Below, piece after piece: positions 54,955-64,000 of a stretch of DNA of 64,000 nucleotides. A program made the position numbers and the translations under genes. A model generated the notes under the pieces. It was not told the DNA's origin, did no database searches, and was given only the letters and a program-made list of their open reading frames with translations. This DNA is from Diaporthe sp. PMI_573 (taxonomy: Eukaryota > Ascomycota > Sordariomycetes > Diaporthales > Diaporthaceae): positions 186,001 through 250,000 of the forward strand of contig JAJTUP010000065.1 in the NCBI GenBank assembly GCA_021399435.1, in the 5' to 3' direction. Positions within the stretch are counted from its first letter, which is position 1; each line of letters opens with the position of its first letter.

Positions 54955-55495
54955 GGGGGTAATGCATCGTTGTTGTTTCTTTGTATACCCGGATACCCCT
55001 AGTGGTCATTACCTGCTAAAGGGTGAACGTGGATTTGCTAAAGTCTCTGAGTTATTGAATGTATATTGTGCAACTATAAAATTATATATACAGTAACTAA
55101 TCTGTTTCTACTTTCAAGAACCTTTCTTGATGTCTGGCCCGTAATGTGAAAGACAGTCCTTCCTACGTTTTAGGGGTGGGTTCAAAATTAACTAGCTAAA
55201 AATAACAACAACCCGCAAGAATATATACATCCTTAATTTCCTCCTCGATAGAGCCAAGTTGGACGTCTATATAAACCAGCAGGGGTTGGAAATATTCTCT
55301 CTAAAGTCTCCTTGTATGAGAAATCCTATAGCCATGGGCTTTAGCTTTGGTGGATTGGAAATAGGCACATCAGATTTCGGAAATACATTTATAGCTAATC
55401 AACCGAACATTTGCCTAGCAAGCACTCTTTCAACCTGATTTACTCCTTCATGGTAAAAATGTGCAGTAGCACAGTTAAAGAGGCATTACAATGAG
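54955..55495. other. Intergenic, nothing identified
   Basis: AT-rich, no coding signal. Confidence 0.4.
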
Positions 55496-55792
55496 TTGAT
55501 CCCGTTCATATCCAGAGGTGGGGCGGACATACAGAAGCTGATGCGCAACTCTAGGGCTCATTCCCAAAATCCGGAAATATGGCGTTGTCAATTTTGCGAG
55601 ACTCCCAAAATTTTCGGTAGACTGGACAATTTCCGTAGTCACTTGAGGCGGCACGTCAAAATGTCTGGTTTAAGCAGGATTAGGCACAACGTAGGCGCTG
55701 GTATTCTGCTGGAGGAGATGAAGAGCAAGATGAAAGGAAGAAAGCGTCTATGCCCTCATTATACCAACTCTGATTGGTTGCAGCCTGCTTAG
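55496..55792 (+). CDS. Small C2H2 zinc-finger frame, possibly a gene fragment
   Basis: A 98-codon frame without an ATG at its 5' end contains WRCQFCETPKIFGRLDNF then RSHLRRH, a complete C2H2 finger (C-x2-C, H-x3-H). A short helical segment GAGILLEEMKSKMKGRKR follows. The layout is that of the C-terminal finger in some fungal repeat proteins. Upstream exons were not found, so it may be a fragment. Confidence 0.4.
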   Translation: MIPFISRGGADIQKLMRNSRAHSQNPEIWRCQFCETPKIFGRLDNFRSHLRRHVKMSGLSRIRHNVGAGILLEEMKSKMKGRKRLCPHYTNSDWLQPA

Positions 55793-55804
55793 TTATGAAA
55801 AGTT

Positions 55805-56092
55805 ATGTACCCTCCATTAATGGTTGTGCGAATCTCCGTTTTCATTTCTATAGTCAGAAAACCAGTCAACTTGCTCTATTCGAACATTAGCCGCGACACT
55901 ATAACTGGATCGTCTCGAGCGGGTAGAGGAGTTACTACCCAACCATCTTCCAAGCAACTGGAGTTAACAAAGTCGGAGAACTGCATGGCAGACAACCCAC
56001 ACAATGTGCTTAAAGGACATTTCGCTACTTTATCATGGGATCGTCTGAGATCCAAAGATCGCAAGGAGCGTAGGGCCCTTCAAAATCCGTAA
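55805..56092 (+). pseudogene. Unknown repeated sequence, copy 2 (LDRLE type)
   Basis: Stretch 55905-56010 is a diverged copy of 52904-53040. The LDRLERVEELLP part and the LELTKSENCMADN part lie in different frames, so a frameshift has occurred. Confidence 0.4.
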
Positions 56093-56271
56093 GATAAAAC
56101 GATGTCCATAGACGCATGGCTTGAGTACCGGTAGAGGTGTGTGTGTGTGGGGAACCACAGCACAGCACGCGTGCGACCCGAGCCCAAGGCTTGATCGCCC
56201 TGCCTGACTTTCGCATGCTTCCCAAGCGTTTATTTTCCCACTTCTACCGTTCCTAAGTCAGCTTCATTCCA

Positions 56272-56553
56272 CTAGCTAATTCGTCGCTTTTGATTCCTAT
56301 CATATGTAGGCTCTGGTGTCGCTGGCAAGGCTTTGTTCAGGATGTTTGGTCCTGTGATGGAACCTTGGGCATGGCGGCTGCGTTCGGCCATTTTTCTCAT
56401 TCTGTACAGGCGTATTTGTTTTATTATACCGCTTATGATTGCAATTACAAAAATTGACCCGATAAGGACCAAGACAATTGTGGTTGACAAATTACTGTTC
56501 TTCGTTTTATGGTATGTTGCTTTCTTCCTTGAAACTATATTAAACTGGATCAT
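56272..56553 (-). CDS. Single-pass membrane microprotein, paralogue 2 (93 aa)
   Basis: ATG 56551-56553 to TAG 56272-56274. The layout equals paralogue 1: the conserved VSRK and TYHKTKNSNLSTTIVL block, one transmembrane helix (residues about 24-48), a basic juxtamembrane segment (RLYRMRKMAERSR) and a tail with NILNKALPATPEP. It faces paralogue 1 on the opposite strand 1.6 kb away, so the pair arose by duplication with inversion. The frame is intact. Function is unknown. Confidence 0.6.
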   Translation of the reverse strand: MIQFNIVSRKKATYHKTKNSNLSTTIVLVLIGSIFVIAIISGIIKQIRLYRMRKMAERSRHAQGSITGPNILNKALPATPEPTYDRNQKRRIS

Positions 56554-57159
56554 GTTCAAATGTTTTACAGACCGAGATGAGTAGGAAATTGAGCCCCATG
56601 GCATGCTTATATAGGTAAGATAGCAATCTGTTCTAACAGTCCTCATTTAAATATGCTGTTTTGCGATATCTTTAATTTCAAATTTGGATTTAATTGTTTC
56701 CGAACACAACCTACACCCATCGCGCCGGTCCAAAAACGCATTTAGGATATCTTCCTTATTCTCGATAGTGATGCAATCTCCATCCTCATTAATGTTTCAC
56801 AAACCCGAACTCTTACAGTCGCTATAAGACTGCTATGGTGGTGGCCAGGCCAAGAATGGTGATAATAACAGTTTTTAAGAATGATGAGCCTGCAGGCGTA
56901 AGGCAACCGGCTGGCCAGGCGGACCATCGGGCCTCGCAGGGCGCAAGTCGGCCACCACTCAATGCACCCTCCCGACACCCATCCGCCGCAGCACTTGGGT
57001 ATCGAGTTTAAAAATGCGCATCGGAAGGTATAAATGACCCTCTCTGCCCTTATTCACTTGAGATCCCAAAATCTACAGGACATCGCGAGACAGCAGGCAA
57101 CTCGGACAACTCGGGCGACTCCACCAATCAATCAATATCCTGTGAGAAATCCCAATTAA
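56554..57159. other. Intergenic, nothing identified
   Basis: No coding signal. Confidence 0.4.
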
Positions 57160-57480
57160 ATGGCGTTCTTTGAACGCCTTAGCAGACTTGGCGATAAGAG
57201 CAGCGAAAACAGATCATTCGGCGGCGGCGCCGGGGATGGGGGGAGCGGGGCGCGCGGACTGTCACACGGAGAAACCCACTGTGGATTGTTTAGGCAGCAA
57301 GAGGGTCCCCTACGGCTCAGCAAGGAAAGGGAGCCTCAGGCATCAAGATATCTTGGTCTATATATGGCGCACGCTACTCAACTTGCATTCAGGGGAGATC
57401 CCAGAACCTCAGAGACTCTAGAACCCCTTAGAGATTATCGTTGAAATACCACAAGCCCTTCACACACACAAGCCCTTGTA
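57160..57480 (+). pseudogene. Fragment of an unknown fungal protein
   Basis: The frame starting near 57170 gives TVDCLGSKRVPYGSARKGSL then RHQDILVYIWRTLLNLHSGEIPEPQRL, a conserved-looking block I have the impression of in repeat-associated fungal proteins but cannot name. It has no start or end of its own. Confidence 0.25.
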
Positions 57481-59257
57481 ACACGGACGCAGCGGCTGCG
57501 CCCTCCGGAAGGACTGTCCCGGTGTCCCCTACAAGATGCTCGCGCTCGCAGGCCTCTAGAAAGAGCTGTGTGGGCGTGACGGAATGGATACGACAAAACG
57601 CGTTCTGAGAACTGATCGTCGCTTTCCGGATTGTTGGTATCAGAAACGACAAGGTCGCCATGCCGCGTCGTCCACGGACAGTTCACTGTTATACCAGGCC
57701 AGAGGCTATTGACCGTTGCCACTGCCTCGCTCCAGTCGTCCCAATCACCATCGGAACTAAGTGACCATCAGTACCTACCCAAAACAAGTCTATCTACATA
57801 CACAAACGTACCTGATTTTGACAGCGTTAGGGGCAAGATGTTTCGCCCTCAGCAGGGTTGCGCACACGATGAGATCATATGGCTTTCGGTCCGTCTTGCA
57901 CCAATTATCACCTTCATTGTGTGGGAAGTGAAAGGTTTCGTGGCCGCTATTGTGACATTAGAATACGCCTATCTTCAATATATAGTAACGACTTACTACT
58001 CATCACGACCATTCAGCTCAATACCATCTTCGAAATCCGGAGTGTCTAACTTGCACCCATCATCAATGTTGGCATATTTGATAATTGTCTTACAATCAAT
58101 GAGCTCCGGCATAACTTCTTGTAGGGCAATCGGATCTTTTGTCGTCCAGTACTGTGTGTATCTAGTAAGAAGCCTATGTTAGCAAGTTGAGAAGAAGCTC
58201 CTTAGTGATATAACTAGCCCCATTTTTGAATAGACGCCATCGACATCCCTAGTGAGGTTCCCAAATCGGACCATCTGGACGGTACGATGCCCTTTCTTGT
58301 CTGTTAGAATTGCCTTGTTTGTGAACCTGGACGGCGATAGCAGCTGACATATGAGGGCAGTTGCAAGCCATATCTTGTCGGTATTCAAGGCCAACAGAGA
58401 TCTCATCCAGCTCGAGCTGGCACGTACAGGTCTTGGTTGGAGAGAGCTTACTTCCTGTTAGTAATTTGAGCTAGACCCAGATGATGTTGTAGATGGGAGT
58501 TAAGAAGGCGATGATTATAATGATCAAGAGGCATGTAGTCCTTAGAATAACGAATATACGTCTTTATGTCCGTACACTGCCATTGGTTTCTATTTTCTAA
58601 GGGCCCTTGCAGAGCTGCGTATAGACCAAGGCGTTTGTCATTACGTATCAATTCAGGTGAATTACCTTTTTCTTCACATTAGAACCAAAAGCAAAAACAC
58701 CCACCGTGAGAAAGCCTATCGAAATATAGAGCCTTGCAGTACCTAGGTGGAAAGAGAGAAGTGTGGGTTGCTCTGTCTAATATAGCAGTCATGTCTATTT
58801 GTAGTATCCACGATAGACTGAGTACTTTGCGTGAGGATGATTAAGTGATTACAACAGTCGTCCTGAAGGGTAACCATGTGGATAGGAAAGATTAAATTAG
58901 AATACGCTTTGCAGGATCAGGTTGTGGTGCCATAGTTGCAGGTTTTGCGGGAGCGTCAATTTTGGACTGATTGTACAGTATGAGGCGAGAAAGAAGAGGA
59001 CAAGAAGCGTGCCTTCTGGAGGAGCATCAAAGCCCTTGGAATTACGGAAATCAACCTAACATCAACTGATTCACAATCTACAAAGTGACGTCGTCGACGT
59101 GTAACAAGTATCCAATCAATTCTTTTATTATACACCGTTTCCTGACTAAGCACATGTGGCCCCATGTGCTCGAATTCAAATTCACCACCTATTTGCTACA
59201 CAAATCCATTAGACTCATTCTCGTGCTACACTATGATACAATGTTATAATGTCGTCA
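57481..59257. other. Intergenic with scattered possible exon remnants
   Basis: On the minus strand, stretches at 58448-58651, 58190-58406 and about 57990-58165 (with a WTTKDPIALQEVMPELID segment) read open and protein-like, separated by CTAG-type acceptors, but no consistent spliced frame could be built. Confidence 0.3.
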
Positions 59258-59971
59258 TCATTTAGGAGCCCTACATTCCAGCTCGAAATATTGCCTAAGA
59301 ATTCCTAGTATGTCGTAATACCTTCTTGACTCAGCGAATTCTATTGCAGTCATATCGAACTCCCCTCTGATCTGCATATCAGCGCCGTTTCTCAGCAGGA
59401 CTTCCGCTGGAGAAAGCTGGTTATAGAGTACCGCTACAATTAGAGGGGTGTCTCCAAAGTCATTTTGTTGGTTCAAGCCTTGAATACAAGCGGCTCTTAC
59501 ATCTGCAATATCGTTTTTCTCTTCTAAAAGGAAGCTGAGAAGGTCATGGCACTCTGGCTCGGTTGATCCCGCGAGGATATGCAGTATATTGTCACCCAGG
59601 TCATTTTTAGCAAGCGGATCCGTACCGCTGCGCAAGAGTAACTGTAAAACTTCGCCTTTGCCATCTTGGAATTGATCTGCGGGGATACGAAGAACCTCGT
59701 GGAACACATTACTACCGCACCTACCCGGCAGCGGACTATTGAGGTCGACGTCTGAGCTGGCCAGACATGCTTGGAGGGTGTCTCCGCCTTGGACGCACGC
59801 TAAATAGAACGCTCCAGTGTCGAAAGAATGATCTTCAAGTTGATTTTGATTTATCTCAAACCCAAGATCAGTTGGAGAATGGGTATCTTCCAGCAGGGTT
59901 GAGGCCGAGCTGCAGCCAGAGGACCACGAATTGGCAGGGCTAATTACAATGGTTGAAGTCGGTGAGTCCAT
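59258..59971 (-). CDS. Ankyrin-repeat protein (237 aa)
   Basis: Single-exon frame from ATG 59971. After a serine-rich N terminus about four ankyrin units are visible: AFYLACVQGGDTLQACLAS, LQLLLRSGTDPLAKNDLGDN with ILHILAGS, DFGDTPLIVAVLYNQLSPAE and VLLRNGADMQIRGEFDMTAI. Ankyrin repeats bind other proteins. No enzymatic or NACHT domain is attached. It lies 2.7 kb from the membrane microproteins; a link is not shown. Confidence 0.75.
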   Translation of the reverse strand: MDSPTSTIVISPANSWSSGCSSASTLLEDTHSPTDLGFEINQNQLEDHSFDTGAFYLACVQGGDTLQACLASSDVDLNSPLPGRCGSNVFHEVLRIPADQFQDGKGEVLQLLLRSGTDPLAKNDLGDNILHILAGSTEPECHDLLSFLLEEKNDIADVRAACIQGLNQQNDFGDTPLIVAVLYNQLSPAEVLLRNGADMQIRGEFDMTAIEFAESRRYYDILGILRQYFELECRAPK

Positions 59972-60790
59972 CTCGTATTGCGATTATTTGATGAGTCTAG
60001 AGATCAGTTTGGCATGAGACGAAGTAAATATACGCCAGGAAGTGTTTCCTTTGGGGGTATATATAATGAGAGAGACATTTGAACCGGAGTTCGAAATTAC
60101 GGAATACAACTCTTTAACTAATATTTCGTCTTAGGATGAGGTAAAATTGGTACTCACATTCATTCTAGAAATTCGAGATGGAGAAATTTGAAGCAGGAAA
60201 AAAAAGAAAAAGGAAAGGAAAGCCTTAAACTTAAGTTAAGGGCAGGGGGGACCACAAATTGCCTTTTTGGGAAGATCGTGGGCCATCATTGTATGTACAC
60301 GATACGTGTACGTACAGCACCCTTATAGTACGTACGTATGTACAACATCACTAGTTATGATAGAGGGCTACGCGTATTTTCCTCGTTCTCTAGCATGATG
60401 CTCTGTCGGAGTATATACTGTAGAATCACGGAGGTTACATGCGATAATCACATACATATTAACATGGTCGAAAGAGTGCGTCGACAAGTGCTGATTATCG
60501 GCATTTTCGTCAGGATACTTCTTAGAACCCGTGAACAAGAGCTTTTTGGTGAGGAGTCACAACAGTATTCGCCAGCTGGTTCTGTGGCCGGACGCCGCTG
60601 ATCTCGAAAGGTTGGTTAGCACAGGCGAAGACTCCAAGTTGACTAACGACGTGCTCAACAATTTGATGCGATATCTCTCCGATAGACGACATATAGCCAA
60701 TTAGAGCGCCTAATTCTCCAGTGCGGACCAGCACTCTGTATCGCGACGAGCCTCATGCATGTATATGGACGAAAGCCCTTGCACCACCGT
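59972..60790. other. Intergenic, nothing identified
   Basis: AT-rich upstream of the ankyrin gene; a 70-codon minus frame at 60522-60734 has no domain. Confidence 0.4.
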
Positions 60791-62729
60791 CTAGCTCTCA
60801 CTTGAATCACACTGCTCTGCAGGGCCTTGAGGAAACACCTTCCACAATGCGGGCAGTTTCATGTCTCCTCCATTCCGCGGGTACTGAAGGGGTGGTAATT
60901 CACAGGCATCGCGGTCTTCTCCGCCGCTATCAGTTGGGGCTCGCCAATACTCAGCCACAACAGGGTGGCTGCCCACAACCTGTTGCAATCTTTCGGGTTC
61001 CATTCGGGTGGCGAGTGACACAAGATCCCAGTATTTCTTCCTTTTGACCGCATTTTCGTGCTGGGTGACCGTGGTGAGCGCGGCCTTGACTCGCTGGTCA
61101 TGGCGGTCGAGCGCAGTGGCACGCTCCTGCTCAGAGAATCTCCATTTCTCTTGGAGGTGCCCCAGTTGGCCCTCAATTTGTGCTAGCAGCGCCGTCTTCT
61201 CATTTTCATGCGTGAATCCATGAATGACCTTTCTGAGGTCGTCAGAATTTCAACCAGTAGTATCGGCCTTGGTGACACAGTCCCGCAAGTGTCGGGAGGT
61301 TTTCGAATGCAGGAACACTGACCTTGATTGTACTCCGTAAGTCTGCTAACTTCCGTGAGGACAGTCCGATGAATTCGCTTATTTTCTCAGAACATTCTCC
61401 CGCCTTAGCGATGGTCTCTTTGTCTGCAGCGTTGAGAGCGCTTTGGCGCGAGATTGTTACCTGGAGTTCTGCGGCAGACACGGCGAAGTGCACTGATTGC
61501 TGGCGGATGGCTTCTAGGGCAGAGAGCTCGCCGATATTATGGATCAAGCTTGAATCACCCCCAAGCTGGAGGTTCTGTTGCCCGAAATGCCTCTCAGAAG
61601 ACGTATCAACGACATACGTATTGCCGTGGCCGTTGTCGTTGTTAGCCAGATCGGTCTCTGCGTCGCCGCTGCCAGCTTCATCGGTTGATCGGGAATTACC
61701 ATTGCAATGGCCGCTGAGCCTTGGACGCTTGTTTGGTACGAATGAAGACTGTTCCGACCACTCGTGGCGGTGGAGACTCGCCAGTGAAGTGAGCTGGCGT
61801 GGCATAGGGCTGGGAGTCGGGGCTGCCGGAAGGGCATGCGGGGAGCTTGGCTGGGCATGTCGCGTACTCCGTAAGCTGGTACCGTTGACGTTTTCAGAGC
61901 CGTCATTGCCAGTGGCATGGGTAAGAGCCTTCAAGTTCAAGTTGGTTCTAGCTGCTGAAGTCGACCCTGTGTTGACTGGTGCAGACAGAGATGCCTTGCC
62001 TGCGAGACCTCCCGGGGCAACGTTCTGATCGTGGTTTTTGGTCTTTGGTGGGACGGTGCCAACAAGCGCAGCTGACGATGAGGGCGAAGCTAGCAGAGAG
62101 TTTACCTCATTCCTCTGACCATTAATTTCGTTTTGAGGGGGATCAAGGTCCTCCTCTCCCTCAGCGTGCTGGTCTTCTGAACTATATTCCGCCCCCTCTT
62201 CTCTATCATCCCTTCCCTCGTCCTCTCCCACAATTACTCTCCCACCGTCATCTTCTTCTGCGTCTTCGTATTCTTCAGAGACATGAGAGCTGCCTTTGCG
62301 ACTTACCTCATGCTTGTCACGGACTGCCTGGATGTCGTGAGGGGTCAGATAAGTCCTCTTTGGGGGGTGGGCTACCAATACAGAGCCTTTCCGCCTCGTC
62401 TTGGTCTTTTGCTGGATCCTCGTGTCTATTTCTTCTATGAGGGCAAGGGCAATGCGGTCTTTCAGCTTGGAATTGTCAGCAGAGGCCTTGGCTTGCTGCC
62501 GCGTCGTCGCGCGTGGCGGGGCTGAACCTGGGTGGCCTTGGGCTCGGTCAAACTTGTCGAAATAGTCGGTGAGGGCACTTAAGGAATCTAGAAGCCCTAT
62601 GGACCATTTAGAAGGGCACAGCTCAGACCGCCCGCGTGAGTCGAAGATCAACTTCGGCCACACTCCAAGACGCTTGTAGATCCGTTCCGCCGGGTCGTCG
62701 TGGCGTTTAGATGGGCAAGGTGATGTCAT
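60791..62729 (-). CDS. Unknown conserved fungal protein with acidic linker and C-terminal coiled coil
   Basis: Exons (complement) 61323-62729 and 60791-61228 joined across a 94-bp intron (GTCAGT donor, branch TTCTGAC, acceptor AAAG) give 614 aa. An upstream stretch reads ERIYKRLGVWPKLIFDSRGR then SKWSIGLLDSLSALTDYFDKF, followed by a strongly acidic region (about residues 155-205), a long low-complexity linker, an NLS-like NKRPR and helical segments. The second exon has coiled-coil composition (LLAQIEGQLGHLQEKWRFSE, then VTQHENAVKRKKYWDLV). I do not recognise a domain. An acidic linker and basic patches suggest a nuclear protein. The start is ATG 62729; the acceptor choice is forced by frame but has an unusual sequence. 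Confidence 0.55.
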
Positions 62730-63633
62730 GCTATTGGCTATAGACAAGATTTAATGTGTAAGCTTGGTATTTTCAATTGGCACAATGCATGGGTTGATGG
62801 ACGCTATAAAGAAAGAAGGTGAAGGATAGTGGAACGAGAGTAGGGTAGGACATCCTATCTATAGTTGATAACAAGCCCGTCGCCTGCAGCCACAGTCCAC
62901 CCACCCAGCTTTTTCAGTGCGCCCACCCTGCAAGACCATCACATTTTGAGGTATCTTTCTGACTAATCTCTCCAACAGCTACCCCGCAATTGTGAGGAAA
63001 ATCTATTCCTCCTTAAGCGGTACTTTAGAATACTTCCTTTGGCCTTCTGGCTGTCTGGCCTTCTGGCCCTCTAGCCCTAATTTTTGGAGTACCGGTAGCT
63101 GAATTCTGGCATATTTCCAGGGAAGGCGTAGTCCTAGGCTATGTAATTTTTCTAAGCCGTAAGTAGACAATGGTAAACAGTGCAAACGAAGAGAAGTTTG
63201 GTAAGGGGGGGAATTTCTTTGAGGCTTTCAAAGGTACCATCACACCTTGTTAGGGTTAGAAGAGAGTGTAAAGAACAAATTCTTGCTTGCCCTTTTGCTT
63301 TTATGTATCGACCGCGGGTTCAAAATCGCCTGTCCATTGAGCGCACTTTTGTCAACGGCCAGGTTGAGAGCCACACGCAGCTCCCACCACAATGTGCAGT
63401 CACTCCCACCAAGTGAACGGGTTCCAACGACCTCCAAGGACGTCGACGGCTGTCGGATTGAGGGCTGTCGCGGATACCCCAGGGGATTGCTGGCGGGGGT
63501 GTGGATGACTGCCGTTGGTGCCGACACTGTTGCTGACCCGGTGGCCTATAGGACGGAGGGCACCGTTGTCGATTTTGGTTGTGTCTGATGAGATCGGTGC
63601 GATCGAGTTGGGTTTTGGAGCGTCAAGCGCGCT
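62730..63633. other. Intergenic, short CT-rich repeat near 63035-63075
   Basis: A short imperfect tandem of CTGGCCTTCTGG-type units occurs at about 63040-63075. Otherwise nothing is identified. Confidence 0.4.
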
Positions 63634-64000
63634 TCAGTAGGCCATTCTTAATTTATTCTGCTCTCGGGCTTCGAAGCAGTCAAACCTCCCGGCCTGAAGT
63701 CTAAGGTTCTCTACCGTGATGCCATAAGCAATTTTTAGCCTATGGTGGTCATGGTCAACCAGCAGAACGTCGTCGGATGGGCCTGGCTGAGGTGGTACTA
63801 GATGTATGGTATATAAAGTAACGTTACTGAGATGTGCTCGAGAGAAGTAATTAGTGTAAGTGCGAAGGCCTTGTATCGGCTGAGCGTCAGTCCTTGGCTT
63901 CTTGCCTCCGGCCTCTGATCGTAAACGCTTATTAGGCCTATCCTCGTCCTGGTCACGGCTTCTGCGGCGAGTTATAAGGATAAATGCGCTGTTCTTCGTT
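63634..64000 (-). CDS. 3' end of an unknown gene running off the window
   Basis: A minus-strand frame enters at the right edge and stays open for 121 codons to TGA at 63634-63636. It has a basic start (RRRSRDQDEDRPNKRLRSE) and a more ordered C-terminal part (FSRAHLSNVTLYTIHLVPP, then DDVLLVDHDHHRLKIAYGI). No family is recognised. A chance open frame of this length is possible, but composition is protein-like. Confidence 0.45.
   Translation of the reverse strand, partial: TKNSAFILITRRRSRDQDEDRPNKRLRSEAGGKKPRTDAQPIQGLRTYTNYFSRAHLSNVTLYTIHLVPPQPGPSDDVLLVDHDHHRLKIAYGITVENLRLQAGRFDCFEAREQNKLRMAY

Noticed and set aside
57631..58182. 183-codon plus-strand frame with hydrophobic segments
   Set aside because: Composition is irregular, and the minus strand shows more protein-like pieces; neither could be built into a gene.
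61324..62028. 234-codon plus-strand frame
   Set aside because: Lies opposite the spliced minus-strand gene at 60791-62729 and has no domain; shadow frame.
63245..63260. TTAGGGTTAG resembling the telomere repeat
   Set aside because: Fewer than two units, inside unique sequence; not a telomere or interstitial array.
1..64000. tRNA, rRNA or CRISPR features
   Set aside because: No cloverleaf with a GGTTCGAATCC-type arm, no rRNA core sequence and no regular spacer-repeat array were seen.

Overview
This is nuclear DNA of a filamentous ascomycete (Pezizomycotina). The evidence is short introns of about 47-94 bp with GTRNGY-type donors and CTGAC/CTAAC branch points, fungus-only families (Zn2Cys6 regulator, DUF3723, Fta2-like kinase, fungal APH) and fungal transposon types (hAT, MULE, Tad1-like LINE, copia). 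Species cannot be fixed from the sequence. There is no bacterial operon structure, and I saw no rRNA, tRNA or CRISPR. The window is a repeat-rich accessory region where intact genes sit among relics.

Layout. 1-2381: MULE transposase with two nonsense codons. 2867-3779: intact two-exon APH-family phosphotransferase. 5043-7432: three broken genes (EST1/TPR-type fungal protein, GTP cyclohydrolase I, ferric reductase tail). 7913-10047: intact three-exon DUF3723 protein. 10674-13604: full-length hAT transposon, abutting a truncated gene (13605-14330). 16100-17035: copia relic lying just downstream of an intact six-exon Zn2Cys6 regulator (17040-20327). 22756-23460: truncated kinase-like protein. 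24496-26346: MFS drug transporter with two frameshifts. 28044-30294: hAT relic amid a cluster of perfect palindromes. 30440-34880: Tad1-like LINE joined to a NACHT (NLR) fragment at about 34970-35298. 35598-35921: a 324-bp copy of a piece of the Zn2Cys6 gene. 36211-36879: orphan ORF between AT tracts. 39407-42337: a second hAT copy that appears identical to the first but inverted. 42650-43036: possible DUF3435 remnant. 43093-44290: intact Fta2-like kinase. 46784-47875: HMG-box gene with an in-frame TAG. 48318-49828: intact PD-(D/E)XK-like protein. 51.3-56.6 kb: relics plus a pair of paralogous single-pass membrane microproteins. 59258-59971: ankyrin protein. 60791-62729: coiled-coil protein. 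63634-64000: 3' end of a gene that runs off the window.

Synthesis. The genes do not form one pathway. The combination of DUF3723, a ferric reductase, a NACHT/NLR fragment and a possible DUF3435 recombinase remnant is the gene set known as cargo of Starship giant transposons, so the window may be a degraded or rearranged Starship or its insertion hotspot (inference). The two inverted hAT copies bracket 25.8 kb and lack matching 8-bp target duplications, which points to recombination after insertion. Several nonsense codons in the older repeats are what CpA-to-TpA (RIP-like) mutation would give, while the two hAT copies are clean and therefore recent.
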